Shown here: in pieces, positions 34,153 through 45,975 of the stretch | How positions within the stretch are numbered: position 1 is the stretch's first letter | Layout of the letters: each line of letters begins with the position of its first letter | Assembly (NCBI RefSeq): GCF_026151205.1 | Contig: NC_087074.1 | Span: 7,004,001-7,068,000, forward strand | Origin: Bolinopsis microptera | Lineage: Eukaryota > Ctenophora > Tentaculata > Lobata > Bolinopsidae | DNA length: 64,000 bases | Direction: 5' to 3' | Made by a program: the position numbers and the translations under genes | The notes under the pieces: generated by a model | The model's database searches: none | Seen by the model: the letters and a program-made list of their open reading frames with translations, nothing else | What the model was told of the DNA's origin: nothing

Positions 34153-34400
34153 CTCCCCGTGTAGGGTTCGGGTGGGTGCCGCACCCACCCAAGGATGTTG
34201 CACCCACCCACACGATTCGAAAATTGTTCACAAGAAAAAATTGTCAAATTGTGTATAAACTAAGGGTCAATTGACTTCTGTTATCAATGGAGGACTGTTT
34301 TGGAGATATCTAAATACGTATTAGGGAGAGAAAATTCCAAAATTTTCCGGGGGCTTCACCCCCCCCCCCCCCGCCGTGCGCCCAAGCTGACACCCACCCA
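34153..34400. repeat. GC-rich hairpin-forming repeat with CACCCACCC units
   Basis: GGGTGGGTGCCGCACCCACCC forms a self-complementary hairpin near 34169-34190. GCACCCACCC recurs at about 34200 and CACCCACCC again near 34392, next to a C-run (34359-34373). Possibly a small MITE. Confidence 0.5.
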
Positions 34401-35680
34401 AGAGTTTTTGAGCTGGAGCCATGCTTGAGCCAAAGAAGAACACAAAAAAACATTATTATATCAGAAGTGTAATAATTGTATGTGAGGGACAAGATGATAG
34501 AGAGTGATACATAATAAGAGTGATACTACAATCCAAACGTTTTTAATTTTGATTGTTGATATAAGCGGGGATAAAAATAATTTATTTCATTTGTATTGGA
34601 CGGGGGACATACACAAAGATGCTTACGTATGGTAGCTGGGTATCTCATGGAAGGACAAGGTCAGCAATATAACTTTGTATGGAGTCACCAAGGCTGACAA
34701 ACAAGTTACGACGCAGAGATAAAAATGCGGGACACTGCATCAGACATCTGAGCTACTTGCAGTGATTCGTCTATGGAAAACCTATGCATGGTAGAGACCA
34801 GCAAGGCGACAAGACAAAGCTACTTGTCTATGTTACTGAAGGAAATTGGACAAACTCAAAAGAGGAATGTGAACCCTGATGCGGGACAGGGATATATGGA
34901 GGGGTTTATCTGGCGTAGATCGGACTTAGTTCCGAAAAAATAGTAGTACCTATTTCATTATAACCTGCATAGTTGAACAGTGATTGATGTAGTTTCGATA
35001 AACAGGGCGTCGTTCAACTCCATTCATTTCGTTCCAAGCTGGGAATGTAGTCTTGTTTAGTGTAGGTTTGTTCATGTACATCTCATCATCAAAAGGTTTC
35101 AACTTATACAGCATCGATAACATCATCTAACAAAGCTGTTTGAACAGCTTAAGATTCAGTTAAAATTACATTATTCAGATACAGTTGTGAAATGAAACAT
35201 TGTCAGCCTGTATTTAATTAATTATAATAATTATGGTAATTTAGCTAAAAATCAAACCATTTGAGTTTTCATTGTTATCAAAATATTTCGATCTAAATTC
35301 GTCTTAATCTGCATGGCTGTGAGCGGATCGAAGTCTTTTAACAAACCACAAGATTCTTGAAGTGATCCGAATGTACACAGAGAACCGTCTTAGCTAGTTC
35401 TGGGTCCATAAACTGTCACTTCTTTCTAATGGTGATTGTCAGGTTTGTTCAGCAACATACTTCAGAATTACAGAAATATTTGAATCTACTAGAGATGAAA
35501 TGGCTTAAATAACAAGCAATAGATGTAACTAAACAATTGAATACATATTGTAGTTTGACTACTTCTTTTATTTGAAACAATCAAAGAACGGGGGAGCTAA
35601 GGGAATGATTGCTCAAAACGAATGATATCTTCATGAATTCAATGCAGCATCTATACTTTTATTCGAAATAAGTGATGATG
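34401..35680. other. Gene-free AT-rich spacer
   Basis: No ORF of note, no recognised element. Confidence 0.4.
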
Positions 35681-35720
35681 AGGGGGTTTAAGTCAGGCAT
35701 TCCTGACATTTACCTCTGAT

Positions 35721-36033
35721 GTCAGGGGCCTTTTATATATTATATTTGAGTATAATACATTTTACCTTATAATTAACATCACTCCGTCTATGAAGTACTA
35801 TGTATTTGTGTATGTAATTGAGATCGTATCATCGCCTTCATTCTACTCAACGCGTTTCATTCTCATATATGTCAAGCTTGTTTAGAGTAGAATGAAACGC
35901 GTTGAGTAGAATGAAAGGCGCTGATACGATCTCAATTACATACACAAATACATAGTACTTCCTAGACGGGAGTGATGGTTAATTATAAGGTAAAATGTAA
36001 TATACTCAAATATAATATATAAAAGGCCCTGAC
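35721..36033. mobile_element. 313-nt palindromic MITE
   Basis: GTCAGGGGCCTTTTATATAT at the left pairs with ATATATAAAAGGCCCTGAC at the right. The arms are almost perfect reverse complements through AATGAAACGCGTTGAGTAGA, with a ~20-nt loop near 35877. Confidence 0.85.
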
Positions 36034-36052
36034 ACTACTACTATTTATAAAT

Positions 36053-36125
36053 TCAAAATTATGTTAAGAAGATAGCAGCAACTAATCCATATTATTTACA
36101 GTGCTCTATTTTATGTGTACTGAAG
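36053..36125. repeat. Dispersed repeat, second copy at 37588-37650
   Basis: TTAAGAAGATAGCAGCAACTA..ATATTATTTACAGTGCTCTA recurs nearly identically at 37588-37650. The sequence GATGAGGGGGTTTAAG with a TTCCTGACA-type continuation appears at about 35684, 37548 and 37726. These modules appear to be parts of one repeat family scattered around the MITE. Confidence 0.7.
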
Positions 36126-36159
36126 ATCCATTATATCCAAAGTAAACCACCTCACTGAC

Positions 36160-36842
36160 GTGTTGATAAAATGGGTTAACTCGAACGGCCTAGCTCTTAA
36201 TCTGAAGAAGACTTGCTATATGGTATTTTCAAAAAGACGGGTAGATCTATCGTCTCTACAAGTAAGTATCGACAACTCTCCTATAGAACGCAAAACGGAG
36301 GCCAGGTTTTTAGGAGTTATCGTCGACGACAAACTAAAATGGGCCAGCCACATCCGAGCCGTCAAAACAAAATGTCACGGTTTATAGGTATTATGTTCAA
36401 AATAAACGCAAATTACCAATCAAAGCACGCTTACAGATCTTCCAAAGTTTTGTACAATCTCACTTAAATTTCTGTTCACTAGTTTGGGGCTTTGCTGCAA
36501 AATCCCATATTGAATCACTGTTCACTAAACAAAAGCAGGGAATACGAGCAGTTATGCCGGGCTACGTTGAATTACTATTACAAGGACGGTAAGCTTCCGG
36601 ATCATACTAAAACTACGTTTAAAGAGTACGAAATATTATCTGTACACGGGGTCATCATAAAAAATGCTCTGACTCTGATGCACAAGATAACTTACATGCC
36701 TCGCCTTCTGCCGTCGTCGATAAAAGACTTATTTCCTCCCGATATACTAAAGTATGGCACGTCTTATGACGACAATATCGACTGGCTAACAACGTTCTCT
36801 CAACCAGATCTACGCGCTAGTGTTCTGTATAAAGGTCTATAT
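36160..36842 (+). pseudogene. LINE reverse transcriptase C-terminal fragment, frameshifted
   Basis: The frame from 36160 reads WVNSNGLALNLKKTCYMVF and ARFLGVIVDDKLKWASHI (post-palm RT motif). It then shifts frame to FCSLVWGFAAKSHIESLFTK and shifts again into a 117-codon frame ending at 36842 with ILSVHGVIIKNALTLMHKI. At least two frameshifts; upstream RT is missing. Confidence 0.75.
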
Positions 36843-37099
36843 TAGCTATTACCGGGCACAACATTAGTCGCATAACTTGCCCATCTAGCATTTTCTCAAT
36901 AAGCATATATAAGAAATCAGCGAAGCGTGTAATGATAGAAACTACAAAGCTCAGGAAACGATGAAGAATGGCCACCTTTTCTGTTACATAATTTACCCGG
37001 GCTACGTAAATCGACAAGATCAGGCACACAACAAATCAACTACCGAGAATAAACTAAGGAATAAATAAAACCAGACGGTTAGCACACTAGTCACTATCA

Positions 37100-38650
37100 A
37101 CCATATGCCACTTTTTTCACTGCCCATTCACTGTCATATTAATAGCATCATATAGATAGCGCTACCAGGTGCTGATAAGACATGGGCTCAGTTATTCTTT
37201 TTTGTTTTAAAATTTAACCTCAAGTAGCTTATAAAACAGTGCGTGTGATCATCTGTCGTATCAAATCAAATTTTTTGTCACTATATGTTAACAAATCATG
37301 ATATACAAGTTTTAATTTTTAAAGTTTCTGTTTTTGTTTTTAATGAATAGACGTAATCAACATTTTCAATTTTCATATTCACACATATTAAATAAAATTA
37401 TATTGTTATGTATTATATTATTTTGTAAACATTGGCCGGGTATAAAAAACCGGTCCCCAAACAAAACAAACGAAGAGTGCCTTTACAATATTCCACTTTG
37501 TGGTGTAGATTTCCTCCATATCCAACAGGCAACACTGAATGAGTGATGGATGAGGGGGTTTAAGACAGGTGTTCCTGACATGTATTCAAAATTGCATTGA
37601 GAAGATAGCAGTAACTAATCTATATTATTTACAGTGCTCTATTTATGTACTGAAGGGTACCTTAACGATATTTCAGTTTGTGGTAGGGTTCCTCCACATC
37701 CAACAGGTAACACGGAATGAGTGATGGATGAGGGGGTTTAAGTAAGGCATTCCTGTCAAAAGATCTATAATTAATCTTGTAAGGGTACCACACAGTAGAC
37801 ATTATATTGTTGATTGTGAACCAAAAGTTTATTCATACCCACAATCGATAAATTATAAATCCAAATAGTCATATAAGCAATGCAATACTAAATTGGTGAA
37901 ATTGTATTAACAAAAGGTATACAGCCAAGTAAAGGTATCTCAACAATATAACATTGAAGTATTAGAAATGGCACTCTACTATTATAAAACACTTTACTGT
38001 ACTGTATTAAACAAAATTAAATGAAATTAAGCCAGAGAAGGCATGAACTTCAGAAAAGGACAATACACTAACGGTACAAAAACTTAAATGAGTTTCGGGG
38101 AAGGGTTACTAAAATTTTACGGTAGCGCTCGATTTTATTCAAAAAGTTTCAAAGTGCTCAGCACCACGAAAAATATAATTTTTTTCTTCCGCTTTCAAAA
38201 CTTGTTTTGACGCTGAAAAACTATCAAATAGTATTATTGAACAGTATTAAAACACTTTGTGGGCAAAAATATTTCATTGTGGATGTATAGAGAGCCAAAA
38301 AAATTTTGCGCGCAAAAAAACATTTTTTTTGAAGGTTTTTTAAAATTTTGAACGGGTTAACTCTTATGTTATGTGTGCTTATAAACTTAATATTAGCTTA
38401 TGCGGCATATCAAAATGTATTAGAAACCGATATATCTAAGCTTTTGCTTGAAATTAACCTATCGATAACCCTGAAAAACCTCAAAAAATGACCATTTTTA
38501 GGGCCAAAAATCGTTTTTTTAAATAAAACCAGGTTCCCCCCATTTTCAACACTTCCCACTATCACCAATCGATTCAGGGGCCAAAAATACGTCTTTTAAG
38601 ACATGTCTGATGACTCTGGTGTATCGAGCAGAAAATCCCCGTAACAGCTC
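37100..38650. other. Gene-free region with dispersed repeat modules
   Basis: Apart from the GATGAGGGGGTTTAAG modules at 37548 and 37726, no coding or structural signal was seen. Confidence 0.4.
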
Positions 38651-38655
38651 CTACT

Positions 38656-38710
38656 GAGAAGAAAGCGGCGCGCGCTACTTCGAAGAAATTTAGACGAGTA
38701 ACATCCGTCC
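38656..38710. repeat. Dispersed direct repeat, second copy at 39737-39791
   Basis: GAGAAGAAAGCGGCGCGCGC then TACTTCGAAGAAATTTAGACG is nearly identical in both places. The second copy abuts the inverted copy of the 26815 repeat at 39686-39736, so both belong to a composite repeat. Confidence 0.8.
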
Positions 38711-39685
38711 AAACAAACATGCAACAACTTTATCCTACCCCCGCGAACGCCGCGGACTTAATGTTTAGTCGAATTGCGAATGTTTAGTTTTAAAATTACC
38801 GTATTTAATTTTGAAGATAATTGTTTTAAATATCAAACACCGAAGAGTTTATTTCGATACAATGTCAAATGTAAATTGTTCAAATTATGAGCAATCATGA
38901 ACAAAAAATGAATAATTTACACGTAATATATAAATATGTTTCAAAATGTTGTTTAAAAATTGTTTGTATCTGCTATCAAAAGTCTCATACAACCTCATCC
39001 CTGCTCCCAGGGGTGTAGGAATGACTTTCTTGATCATGGGAGTGCCAAATTCTAAATATCACGTTTTCTATAAATATAGGAAAGAAAAAAATTTAGGAAA
39101 GAAAAAAAAATTCATTTACCACAAAACAATCAATACATAATATAATGTTATATTCATAAATAAATTCAAATTTCAATTTCAACCACATATACAGTACACC
39201 GCGCCGCGCACACAGTCACAATTTGCAATTGTTGAGAAATTCTTAAGTGCAGCTGTAGGCGCCGCGCACAGGATCTATTTAATTGTTATCTTACAATTAC
39301 ATGTCGCATTTCTTAATTACTAGAGCCAAAATTTCAGAAGCAAAAATAATTTAAAAGATATTTATGTCGTTCGCGCAGTACAGGCCATAAGCACTGCGAT
39401 TTAATAAATACTAATGTAGAGATTCCAAAAAACCGCGCGCTCATTATTTGTGATCAATCGATTGAGCGCGCGCCTCTGTTAACAGCAGTACCGCTCAAGC
39501 ATGAAGTACTATACTAAGCAGTACGCAGTTCTGCGTCAGGCGTAGACATTTGTAGCACACGTTTCATTCAACTAATCAATTGTTTGACATGTTATTGTAT
39601 TAAAGCAAAAAGAATATTAGTTTTAGTAATAATTGATGTAAACTGATGTGTTTAAATAATATTTATAATCTAGCGAGTTACTTGA

Positions 39686-39791
39686 CCATTGTTAATGGTC
39701 TGGCCCGGCACGCGCTACTTCATAGCACTTGCCATCGAGAAGAAAGCGGCGCGCGCTACTTCGAAGAAATTTAGACGAGTAACATTCGTCA
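39686..39791. repeat. Composite CpG-rich dispersed repeat
   Basis: 39686-39736 is the reverse complement of 26815-26869, and 39737-39791 is a direct copy of 38656-38710. Confidence 0.75.
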
Positions 39792-40586
39792 AGCGAGTTA
39801 CAAATACTATTTGTTTGTATTATTAATTATATATGTTTACTGCACTAGCCTATATTATGATTGAGATATACATTATATAATTGCTCTAATCTTGAACACT
39901 GCTAAACAACAAATACATACTCGCCCATCGATGAAGCAGTCGCCAAAACAAAGCTCAAAGTTGATTTACCTCCGTACTTTGTTTTGGAGACTGCAGAATG
40001 CCAATAAATAATTAGTGTTTCAATCGTGTATTCGATGGGCAAGCACTCGCCACTCGAGGCCGAGACAAACGGTACAGGCTCCGCTGCGCAACCTTACTAT
40101 ACCTGGGGACATCAGGCTATCATGTTCATAAATATAGATTCGGCGGAATGACAGGCTGAGTGCGGCACAGTAATCCGCAACCACAAAGTTAGATGAACTA
40201 GGCTCCTCCTCCGTCAAAAACACAGTGAGAGGGGATTGTGGAAGGACACGAACACTATTCGTTAACTCGTACCCCGGTTACCCCCTAGAACTATGTCCCA
40301 TCAGAGAGAGCCCATCACCCGTCAGATCGAAACCAATTACATCCACAATGCCTTCCGAATGTAGGTACGGACTTCAGAAAACTGAAAAATATTTTTGACT
40401 CATAATGATAGCAGATAGGGGTAGCATGAAACATGAACAAAAGTAGTTTCCAGAAAAACTTTGAAAAAAATTTGAAAAAAATTTGCTGTCAAAAAACCGA
40501 AAAAATAGTTGACAATCTTTTCCCAACAATTTTTAAAAACCTAAATAAAAAAGTTGGCCCTCTTTGGCTGCTTACCCAGATTTTAT

Positions 40587-40620
<34 letters not shown>
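40587..40620. repeat. 34-nt poly-G run
   Basis: An uninterrupted run of about 34 G, followed by CGATGGCCCCCGC. Similar G-runs mark ends of the fold-back elements in this window. Confidence 0.9.
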
Positions 40621-40769
40621 CGATGGCCCCCGCTTCCTACACCCCTGCCTGCCCCTATAACTATAAGTGCCTGCCCCTATAACTATAAGTGTACTATGAT
40701 GATATGGAGTAACGATATTCAGTAAAATATAACCAAGATATTCAGTAAAATATTCAGTAAAATATAACC

Positions 40770-41735
40770 AAGATCATGATCTAGGCAAACTTGACCTCAA
40801 AGCTATTGCAAACACCAAAGCAGCACTGAAAGCTGAAAAAGAAAAAGATTTTGCAGCAGAGAGACTCAGAATAGAAAACGCAATAAGTTCTCCAGCAAAG
40901 AAAAGATCGTTTTCACTGGCTACACAAAAAGGCAGTTCATCCTGGCTGTCAGCCCTCCCAATGCAGTCTTATGGTTACTGCTTGAACAAGAAGGACTTTA
41001 GAGATGGTATATGTTTGCGATATGGCTGGCCTATACAAGATATTGCTAAACACTGTGCGTGTGGAGAAAGAAACTCCGTCGATCATGCCCTTTCTTGTAA
41101 AAAAGGAGGGTATGTTTCCTTTAGACATACAGTGCTTGTAGAAACCGAAGCAGATCTACTACGTGAGGCTAAATGTAGAAACGTTTATACTGAGCCAGCT
41201 CTCTTACCAACGTCTCCAGAACTTCATCCCAAAGGAACTACTACTGACAGCGGAGCAAGGCTAGATATTGTTGCAACTGGATTATATGGCAGGAATGCCA
41301 GGACTTTCATGGATGTAAGAATAACACACCCAAATGCACCATCAAACCTTAATGTTCCCCTGGACAAGTTGTACAAGAGAAATGAGGAAGAAAAAAAAAC
41401 TAAGTATAACTCACGAGTCATCAACACTGAAAGAGCGTCTTTCATTCCTCTAGTGTTTTCTACAGCAGGGACTACAGCACCAGAAATTTATTTCAATCAA
41501 ACCAGAATGTGACAGATTTCACAAACGTCTTGCTAGATTGATATCAAAGAAGAGAAAGGAGAGCTACACAGATGTTATCAACTACATCAGGACCAAAATA
41601 TGCTTTGCTATGCTTAAAAGCATAGTGGTATCAGTTCATGGTGTGAGGAGTCAAGAAGAAAAGAAAGTAACAAAAACGGTTGCTGACACAGCATTTGGAC
41701 TTATACCTAGTATGACCTCTTATGAGTGCCGTTAA
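40770..41735 (+). pseudogene. Transposable-element-derived ORF with C/H zinc-like motif, one frameshift
   Basis: From 40770 the frame reads DHDLGKLDLKAIANTKAA, SSWLSALPMQSYGYCLNKK, FRDGICLRYGW, then CACGERNSVDHALSCKKGG (C-x-C...H...C), RLDIVATG and DVRITHPNA. After a one-base shift near 41505 it continues ECDRFHKRLARLISKKRKES and ends at 41735. I recognise this domain series as one that recurs in multicopy, retroelement-associated genes of corals, fishes and sponges. The exact element class is not certain. It lacks any upstream RT here, so it is a fragment. Confidence 0.6.
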
Positions 41736-42180
41736 ATTATTAACAGGAAAATTGTCTTAATTTTGGTTGATCAAATGTTTTATATCAGATGTTGATTTCT
41801 TAAAGATAGGTGTATATTTTTGCTATTATTTCTATGAAAGGGGAGGTACAGATAAAGTACCAAACCGTATTGTGTATATTTGGTTGCAACTCCGGTAAAT
41901 GATGAAACATGTCTCTTATGAGAGTGATACCGTGAGTTGCTTCCTTTTTTTTTTTTTTTTTGTAAAATATAAAATCATTTTTTGAAGCAAAAAATCCACA
42001 ATAACAGTACTTATTGAAACCTTATGGGTAAACGGTCCCTTAAGAAGAAAAATATTTTAATGTTATGCTAGGCTATTCCTACTCACACTCAAAATTCAGG
42101 AGTTGAATCAATTTGAAATGCTAGTCTAAAATCAAAATTACTCTGAAAAACAACCAGATAAAACACAACCATGACCATGG

Positions 42181-43122
42181 TTATGCAAAAGAAAGGGCAT
42201 TACCACTATGCATATGTGTGTTTGGAATAATTATATCTTTGCCATTACACAGTGAATTCTGTTTTAAAATTAGTATTCTGCTAATTATGTGGGTCCTCAT
42301 TGGATGAATTCTAATCAAGTACACAATTGGGTTGACAGCAGAGTTCATTGGAACACTGTACCACAGTATAAAGTCCCAACTCAAGTCAATTTTCACTATT
42401 GTCTCTAACACAATTGCTGCTAACAGCATTGAGTTAAACGTTGTAAATAGAATAGACAAAATAATAACTGTAACAGTGGCTCGCTTCTTTGCTTCGGTTT
42501 CATGTTCACCATCTGTCACATTCTTTGTCACTGTTAATTGCACCACCGACAATATATTAGATACCATGAGTATGAATATCACTATGAATATTTCAGTCCC
42601 TCTCACCCAGTTACCAAGCTCGATGTCGTAGCCATCTAATGGCTTCTTCATATAAACAAAATACTGGAAATATGCTTGTATTGTTTCTCTTATTACTAAG
42701 TAGATGAAGAATCCAACAACAGCCATTGTGACGAATTTCTTCTTCAATTTGTAGAAGACAAAGCAGAATTTGATTGTTCTTGTAACACTAAGAACACATG
42801 TTACAAAGGCTGTACCCTCCACCACTGTCCGGTATACAAGTTTAGCAATGACACGCACTGTCTGCCAAGCCTCATATTCTCCCAACATTTCAGCTGGATT
42901 ATCTGATTCTTGGTATTTGGATTTAACTGCTTTGTTCTGTCGTTCCACACCGATTTTCATCAATCCAGATAAGCAAACTGATAGGTCTAAGAAGTTCAGG
43001 AGCATAAGAAGGTTATTTCCTAGTCCTCTCTTAGCTTTGCTGGAGAAATATGAGAGTGACAATGCGTTTGTAATGGTTCCACAAATGGCAATGGCTACAC
43101 TCGGGATGAATTTATATGACAT
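42181..43122 (-). CDS. Class A (rhodopsin-like) orphan G protein-coupled receptor
   Basis: 313 residues from the first ATG (43122); the longer frame to 43146 uses TTG and crosses an acceptor. Seven hydrophobic segments lie at about residues 4-26, 36-58, 91-118, 130-155, 175-198, 215-240 and 250-270. Family marks are Asn19 in TM1, LNFLD (42-46) in TM2, and NPIVY (264-268) in TM7. The DRY box is replaced by TRT (114-116). A short N-terminus and short loops fit peptide- or amine-type orphan receptors expanded in cnidarians. The sequence TTTACGATTTCAG ends 8 nt before the ATG, so the exon is preceded by an intron or trans-splice acceptor, and a short upstream coding exon cannot be excluded. Ligand unknown. 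Confidence 0.85.
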   Translation of the reverse strand: MSYKFIPSVAIAICGTITNALSLSYFSSKAKRGLGNNLLMLLNFLDLSVCLSGLMKIGVERQNKAVKSKYQESDNPAEMLGEYEAWQTVRVIAKLVYRTVVEGTAFVTCVLSVTRTIKFCFVFYKLKKKFVTMAVVGFFIYLVIRETIQAYFQYFVYMKKPLDGYDIELGNWVRGTEIFIVIFILMVSNILSVVQLTVTKNVTDGEHETEAKKRATVTVIILSILFTTFNSMLLAAIVLETIVKIDLSWDFILWYSVPMNSAVNPIVYLIRIHPMRTHIISRILILKQNSLCNGKDIIIPNTHMHSGNALSFA

Positions 43123-44280
43123 AACTGTACCTGAAATCGTAAACAATAGTTAGACATTCATAACAATAAATATGAATATTCAGATATCATTTTGCATACT
43201 AAAACACTACTCAGTAATTTAAGGACAAAATTCAACCCTCCACAAAACAACAAGTCTGTCCTGGAAATAGTGCAGAGAAAAGATTGTTGTTATGGCGGCC
43301 ATCTTTTGAGCTAAGCTGTCAAACAATTCCTCTCCTCCTGTTATGGGCAGAAATATCATAAAATGTGAAATATTTGCTTATCATAAACAATTTAGATTAT
43401 TATATATATATATATAATAGGTAATCATCATATTATGCACATTGCACAAGGTAATAACATACCAAGATTTTTCTTCACAAAAACATGTTAGTGGCTGATC
43501 ATGAAAAAAAACTTACAGAAAGCACATTATAGTATTCGAGAGAGCTTAGGTAGTATAATGGTCGAGTCGTATTTTAATTTAAAAGTTAAATATTTTGTGA
43601 GAGTTTTCAATACGATAATTAGCAGATTGAGCAATGATCATTTGGATCAGATTGAAACCACTGATGTAAAAGAAATCAAACTTTGAGGTTTGTTGTATGT
43701 GGCTACTAAACTCCAATCAAATAAGCCATGTTTAATAAACTAACGCCCAAGTGCAAAATGTTATCTTCATTTGGCATCCAAAATATCCAATAACATTATT
43801 AGTTTTAAAGTAAGACAAAACAATAATCTCCTAGCACAACCTATAGAACCACACCTCAGGTAGAGTAGTATCGTGACATTAAAGGGAAATGTTTACAGCG
43901 GAGTAAATATGTTTCGGAGATTTCCAGACAAAGGGTAGAACTTTGAGTTTATATACTACTGAAATTAAATAATTATGATGTTGTTGCAACTCAGACTGTT
44001 ATATTTGTGCCCTAATTTTCTGTATCACCCAAGCTCTATACACGTTTAATCGTGATCTAGTATATATCTCATGATGCTTTATAATTTACATTATTTTATA
44101 ATTTACAGTACTGCAATATTGTTAACCCATAATGCCGTTGAAGCATAAATTCAAATGCTTGACCATGGGGACATGGGGTCTGGCTGCACGACAATTATTA
44201 GAGTATTAGGGGTCCCTCGGTGAGCAGATCATGTCACCAATTAGTGACGTATAATTAGTGATGTGAACCATCAGTAGAAT
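43123..44280. other. GPCR upstream region; no further gene seen
   Basis: AT-rich, with a (TA)n run near 43400. A 61-codon frame at 43501-43686 has no recognisable features. Confidence 0.35.
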
Positions 44281-44294
44281 TTAATTGTAGATTT

Positions 44295-44296
<2 letters not shown>

Positions 44297-44333
<37 letters not shown>

Positions 44334-44338
44334 ACAGA
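44297..44338. repeat. (CA)n microsatellite
   Basis: About 20 CA units with one CT interruption. Confidence 0.93.
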
Positions 44339-44507
44339 TTTATTAAGATTATTATTTAAGATATTTATAAGTATAATCACTGTTATATTGTTAATTAGTG
44401 GACTAACATCGGTCGCTCGCTTTTCCCATTCATTCGCAGCCTACAAATAATTTATTATTGCCATTGGCGAATGAATTTCCAAAGGGTTTAAGATCTTAAA
44501 GAGTTAA

Positions 44508-45241
44508 GGGGGCCGGGGGGGGGGGGTCTTCATCAAAATTCTCTCGAATTTGACTTTGTAGTTGTTTCTGATGGAGGGGGGTGATATCTATCAGCTGTTT
44601 TTGGTCCCATGGAAAAATATTGTTCCTAGCCGAAATTATTGCTGGTCAAAGATCAGCGGTTATGTGTAATTGTATTGTGCGAGCGATTTTAAATCGCGCG
44701 CCCTGAAAATCGAGTCTAAAAATCTATCTTCTCCTACATCTTTTGAGCAATCACCCTGAAACTTTCAGGATATGTTCTAAGGACCATTTAAAAGAGATTG
44801 TCGGGCCAGAATTTTGAGATAGGCCATAGAAAATTTTTTATTCGATTTTGAAAATCTTGGACCTCTTTTTTTGACGATTTTTTCAGGTCAGAGATTATCA
44901 AAATCAAATAAAAAAATTTCTAAGGCCTATCTCAAAATTCTGGCCCGTCAATCTCTTCTAAATGGTCCTTAGAACATATCCTGAAAGTTTCAGGGTGATC
45001 GCTCAAAAAATGTCGGAGAAGATAGATTTTTAGACTCGATTTTCATGGCGCGATTGAAAATCGCTCGCGCAATACAAAAATACAATTACACATAACCGCT
45101 GACCTTTGACCGGCAATAATTTCGGCTAGGAACAAAACTTTTCCATGGGACCAAAAACAGCTGATAGATATCACTCCCCTCCATCAGAAACAACTACAAA
45201 GTCAATTTCGAGAGAATTTTGATGAAGACCCCCCGGCCCCC
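44508..45241. mobile_element. Large palindromic fold-back element, family 2 (TTAA target site)
   Basis: Arms of about 365 nt, centre near 44875. Left GGGGGCCGGGGGGG, right CCCCCCGGCCCCC. TTAA lies immediately outside both ends (44504-44507 and 45242-45245). Arm sequence is unrelated to 3302/12387, but the G/C termini and TTAA site match copy 2. Several arm mismatches (for example near 44579/45176) indicate some age. Confidence 0.88.
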
Positions 45242-45359
45242 TTAAGTAAGGGGTCAAAAACATTGACTAAAATATTATTTTCTAAATCAATATAATTTTT
45301 GATGACAAAAACATTGCTGCTATTCACATATTTGTAGCTGCTTAACTTTTTTTAATAAT

Positions 45360-45775
45360 TGAGGTTAACCGATTTTCACAAAATTGACTATACAAACATT
45401 GAGGTTAATAAAATTGAGGTTAATATTTTATTACACTCCATAATTTTTTGTTATTTCGGTCAGCAAATGTTAACTCTAAATTTTAGGTTCATAATTGTCA
45501 GAAAAAGAAATATCCAAACGTGATTAAATGAGGTTAACCTCTTTTTTTAGATATAGCGAGAATAGATCAAATGATAAAGCTATTATTTTCATCGTTAGTT
45601 TAATACGGTATACACATTTCTTAATAGATGACGTGTTGATTGACTTTTATCTTGGGAAAATGAAAAAATGAGGTTAACCATCACATTTTGGTACCGTAGG
45701 GAATATACATACGATTCTTACTTATGTAATGTACCACAATATCGCAGTGAGTTATCTAAAAAATGAGGTTAACAT
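45360..45775. repeat. Interspersed GAGGTTAAC motif cluster
   Basis: TGAGGTTAA(C) occurs about six times in ~410 nt (near 45361, 45402, 45416, 45531, 45671, 45766) without a fixed spacing, once as the palindrome GAGGTTAACCTC. Confidence 0.6.
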
Positions 45776-45790
45776 ATTTAGCCATTATAC

Positions 45791-45975
45791 TAGTGCAGTG
45801 CTACAACTACTTAGTATTTATACTAGTGCAGTGATACAACTACTTTTACTAGTGCAGTGCTACAACTACTTATACTAGTGCAGTGCTACAACTACTTATA
45901 CTAGTGCAGTGCTACAACTACTTATACTAGTGCAGTGCTACAACTACTTATACTAGTGCAATACTAGCTACTACT
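45791..45975. repeat. 26-nt minisatellite (TTATACTAGTGCAGTGCTAC..)
   Basis: About seven copies, the central ones identical, edges diverged. Confidence 0.93.

Noticed and set aside
43501-43686. 61-codon frame upstream of the GPCR
   Set aside because: No domain, no splice or conservation support, and ordinary chance length in AT-rich DNA.
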